From Citricoccus sp. WCRC_4 (GTDB taxonomy: Bacteria > Actinomycetota > Actinomycetes > Actinomycetales > Micrococcaceae), in the NCBI GenBank assembly GCA_026645375.1, contig JAPFFX010000194.1:1-7154 (forward strand): 7,154 nt of DNA. Reading direction: 5' to 3'. The first letter of the stretch is position 1. Each line of letters opens with the position of its first letter. Shown here piece after piece: positions 5,521 through 7,154 of this stretch. The notes beneath the pieces were generated by a model. The model ran no database searches and was not told the origin of the DNA. It worked only from the letters and a program-made list of their open reading frames with translations. The position numbers were made by a program, and so were the translations under genes.

Positions 5521-5636
5521 GTCCGGCCGTATACCGACCGGGTACGGCAGGCCGGACGGGCCGTGACCGTCTGCACTACCGGGTGCCCACCGGCGCCCGT
5601 GAAGCGACAGCGCAGTCGCCCCCTGGAGGCAGGGGC
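5521..5636 (+). promoter_or_regulatory. Structured 5' leader of gap: consecutive hairpins
   Basis: Four potential hairpins follow each other. GTCCGGCC (5521-5528) can pair with 5550-5557, or, in a competing register, GCCGTA (5526-5531) with TACGGC (5543-5548). CGGGTGCC (5580-5587) pairs with 5592-5599, including one G-U, around loop CACC. GCGAC (5604-5608) pairs with 5615-5619. GCCCC (5618-5622) pairs with GGGGC (5632-5636), enclosing a GGAGG in its loop. The ribosome site in use, AAGGA (5644-5648), lies outside them. Such structure can be chance at this GC content. Confidence 0.4.
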
Positions 5637-5654
5637 TTGAGGGAAGGACCTAAC

Positions 5655-7109
5655 GTGGCAGAAGAGACCACCGGAGTCGCGCAGGACCAGCGCGCCGCCT
5701 GGAACAACCGGGAGGAACTGGCCGAGAAGATGGTTCCGCTGATCGGCACGTTGTACCGGGACAACAACGTGATCACGAGCATCTACGGCCGCCAGCTCGT
5801 CCACAAGGGTGTCATCGACATCATCAAGGCCCACCGCTACGCCCGGCAGATCGACGAGTCCGTGCTGCCCGTCGAGGACACCTTCCCGATCGTCGAGGCC
5901 ATGGCCGGGATGAACCTGGGCGCCGCCTCCGTGGACCTGGCCAGGCTGGCCAACAAGTACAAGGAGACCGGTGGGGACCTGCAGTCCTTCCTGGACACCG
6001 AGCTGGCCGAGGTCGCCGGCAAGGGCGGCGAGGGCCTGCACGAGCCCACCGACGTGGTCCTCTACGGCTTCGGCCGGATCGGCCGCCTGCTGGCCCGCAT
6101 CATCCTCTCCCACGAGGGCGGCGGGTCCTCGCTGCGCCTGCGCGCCATCGTGGTGCGGAAGAACTCCGACAACGACCTGGTCAAGCGCGCCTCCCTGCTG
6201 CGCCGCGACTCCATCCACGGTCCCTTCGAGGGCACCATCACCGTGGACGAGGAGAACAACACCATCACCGCCAACGGCACCGTGATCCAGGTGATCTACT
6301 CCAACGACCCGGCCAGCATCGACTACACCGCGTTCGGCATCAAGGACGCGGTCGTGGTGGACAACACCGGCCGCTGGCGTGACGAGGAGGGCCTCGGCCA
6401 GCACCTGAAGTCCAAGGGCGTCGCCAAGGTCCTGCTCACCGCACCGGGCAAGGGCGATATCAAGAACATCGTCTTCGGCGTCAACACCGACGACATCACC
6501 GAGCAGGACACCATCCTCTCGGCCGCCTCCTGCACCACCAACGGCATCACCCCGGTGCTCAAGATCATCAACGACGAGTACGGCATCGACCACGGCCACG
6601 TGGAGACCGTGCACGCCTACACGAACGACCAGAACCTCACGGACAACTTCCACAAGGGTTCGCGTCGCGGCCGCGCCGCCGGCCTGAACATGGTGCTCAC
6701 CGAGACCGGTGCCGCCAAGGCCGTGGCCAAGGCCCTGCCCGAGCTCAAGGGCAAGCTCTCCGGCAACGCCATCCGCGTGCCCACCCCGAACGTCTCCATG
6801 GCCATCCTGAACCTGGAACTGGAGAAGGAGACCTCCGTCGAGGAGCTCAACGCGCACCTGCGCAACGAGTCCCTGACCGGTGCGCTGCGGGCCCAGATGG
6901 ACTACATCCACTCCCCGGAGATCGTCTCCTCGGACTTCGTCGGCTCCAACCGCGCCGGCATCGTCGACGGCCTGGCCACCATCGTCAACGACGGCAGGAA
7001 CGCCATCGTCTACGTCTGGTACGACAATGAGTTCGGCTACTCCTGCCAGGTCGTCCGGGTCATCGAGAAGATGGCCGGGGACGCGGTGCCGGTCCTGCCC
7101 AGGGACTGA
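5655..7109 (+). CDS. gap: Glyceraldehyde-3-phosphate dehydrogenase, long form
   Basis: The 484-aa cytosolic enzyme interconverts glyceraldehyde 3-phosphate and 1,3-bisphosphoglycerate with NAD(P). The start is GTG at 5655 with AAGGA 6 nt upstream. Residues 1-130 form an extension, largely helical by composition, absent from the usual 330-340-aa enzymes but shared with the GapB-type enzymes of Corynebacterium and Micrococcales. The Rossmann domain begins at VVLYGFGRIGR (134-144). The catalytic Cys is C293 in SAASCTTNG and the catalytic His is H320 in VHAYTNDQN. HKGSRRGRAA (333-342) and WYDNEFGYS (455-463) complete the family signature. After the second strand the sequence reads AIVVRKNSDNDL (164-175); the Asp that selects NAD in classical enzymes (about position 32) is replaced by basic residues, so NADP use or dual specificity, and a gluconeogenic role as for C. 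glutamicum GapB, is plausible. The stop is TGA. Confidence 0.96.
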   Translation: MAEETTGVAQDQRAAWNNREELAEKMVPLIGTLYRDNNVITSIYGRQLVHKGVIDIIKAHRYARQIDESVLPVEDTFPIVEAMAGMNLGAASVDLARLANKYKETGGDLQSFLDTELAEVAGKGGEGLHEPTDVVLYGFGRIGRLLARIILSHEGGGSSLRLRAIVVRKNSDNDLVKRASLLRRDSIHGPFEGTITVDEENNTITANGTVIQVIYSNDPASIDYTAFGIKDAVVVDNTGRWRDEEGLGQHLKSKGVAKVLLTAPGKGDIKNIVFGVNTDDITEQDTILSAASCTTNGITPVLKIINDEYGIDHGHVETVHAYTNDQNLTDNFHKGSRRGRAAGLNMVLTETGAAKAVAKALPELKGKLSGNAIRVPTPNVSMAILNLELEKETSVEELNAHLRNESLTGALRAQMDYIHSPEIVSSDFVGSNRAGIVDGLATIVNDGRNAIVYVWYDNEFGYSCQVVRVIEKMAGDAVPVLPRD

Positions 7110-7127
7110 CCACGGCCTGACCCGACC

Positions 7128-7146
7128 CCGACGGCGGTCGGCCGCC
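7128..7146 (+). terminator. Candidate hairpin after gap, near window end
   Basis: GGCGG (7133-7137) can pair with CCGCC (7142-7146), or CCGAC (7128-7132) with GTCGG (7137-7141). Both stems are only 5 bp and exclude each other. It lies 18 nt past the gap stop, but the window ends too soon to judge. Confidence 0.25.
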
Positions 7147-7154
7147 TCCCACCA

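Larger units (their letters stand above)
5268..5654. other. Divergent intergenic region between the transporter and gap
   Basis: This 387-bp stretch contains no gene I can support. A frame in register with gap stays open through it, but it lacks family similarity and gap has its own start and ribosome site at 5655. The region holds inverted repeats (5277-5296, 5302-5311, 5446-5465), a likely transporter promoter (5370-5399, - strand), a likely gap promoter (5513-5518) and a structured gap leader. TTGAC also occurs on the + strand at 5362 and 5380, 18 bp apart, without a matching -10. Confidence 0.7.

Noticed and set aside
5259..5654. Upstream in-frame extension of gap to a GTG at 5259
   Set aside because: It would add 132 residues with no similarity to GAPDH and would cross the predicted gap promoter and transporter start. 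The GTG at 5655 has a proper ribosome site and gives the length expected for the long GAPDH form.
5481..6911. 476-aa open frame on the - strand opposite gap
   Set aside because: It has a Gly/Val/Asp/His-rich repetitive composition typical of the antisense of a GC-rich gene, and no domain is visible. The + strand gene is certain.
1..7154. Mobile element, CRISPR, tRNA, toxin-antitoxin or defence genes
   Set aside because: No transposase or integrase motifs, repeat-spacer periodicity, tRNA-like cloverleaf or small gene pairs were seen. The gene content is ordinary chromosomal.

Overview
The window comes from a high-GC actinobacterium, most likely a member of the Micrococcaceae (Kocuria/Micrococcus/Arthrobacter-like). 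The basis is the strong G/C bias at third codon positions, GTG starts, terminator hairpins without U-tracts, an actinobacterial-style type A RNase P RNA and a long (484 aa) GAPDH with an N-terminal extension. The genus cannot be fixed from the sequence alone.

Layout, left to right. (1) The 3' end of a + strand gene encodes a VOC (glyoxalase/dioxygenase superfamily) domain preceded by an Ala/Pro/Gln-rich linker; its start lies outside the window. (2) Convergent to it, on the - strand, is a GcvT/DmdA-family folate-dependent demethylase/aminomethyltransferase. (3) Upstream of that, also on the - strand, is yaaA (peroxide-stress protein). (4) Divergent from yaaA is rnpB, the RNase P RNA, on the + strand, with a TAGACT -10 box that places the transcription start at the mature 5' end. 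(5) A large hairpin separates rnpB from a convergent - strand BCCT-family (BetP-like) osmolyte transporter. (6) A 387-bp divergent intergenic region rich in inverted repeats carries the likely promoters of the transporter and of (7) gap, a long GAPDH on the + strand, whose last bases nearly close the window.

Functional reading. Most of the window is chromosomal housekeeping: RNase P, GAPDH and oxidative-stress iron control. The transporter and the DmdA-like protein both belong to families that handle methylated osmolytes (glycine betaine, DMSP and relatives). A shared role in osmolyte uptake and demethylation is possible, but they are separate transcription units with yaaA and rnpB between them. 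I see no mobile element, CRISPR array, tRNA, phage gene or defence system.

The items most worth a second look are regulatory or at protein termini. The transporter mRNA has a strong Shine-Dalgarno (GGAGGA) 29 nt from its ATG, with a perfect 20-nt inverted repeat in between; folding would shorten the effective spacing to 9 nt. The transporter's cytoplasmic tail carries a D-x-D-x-D-G calcium-loop-like motif. An operator-like palindrome sits over the predicted start of the demethylase transcript. The gap leader holds a run of consecutive hairpins.
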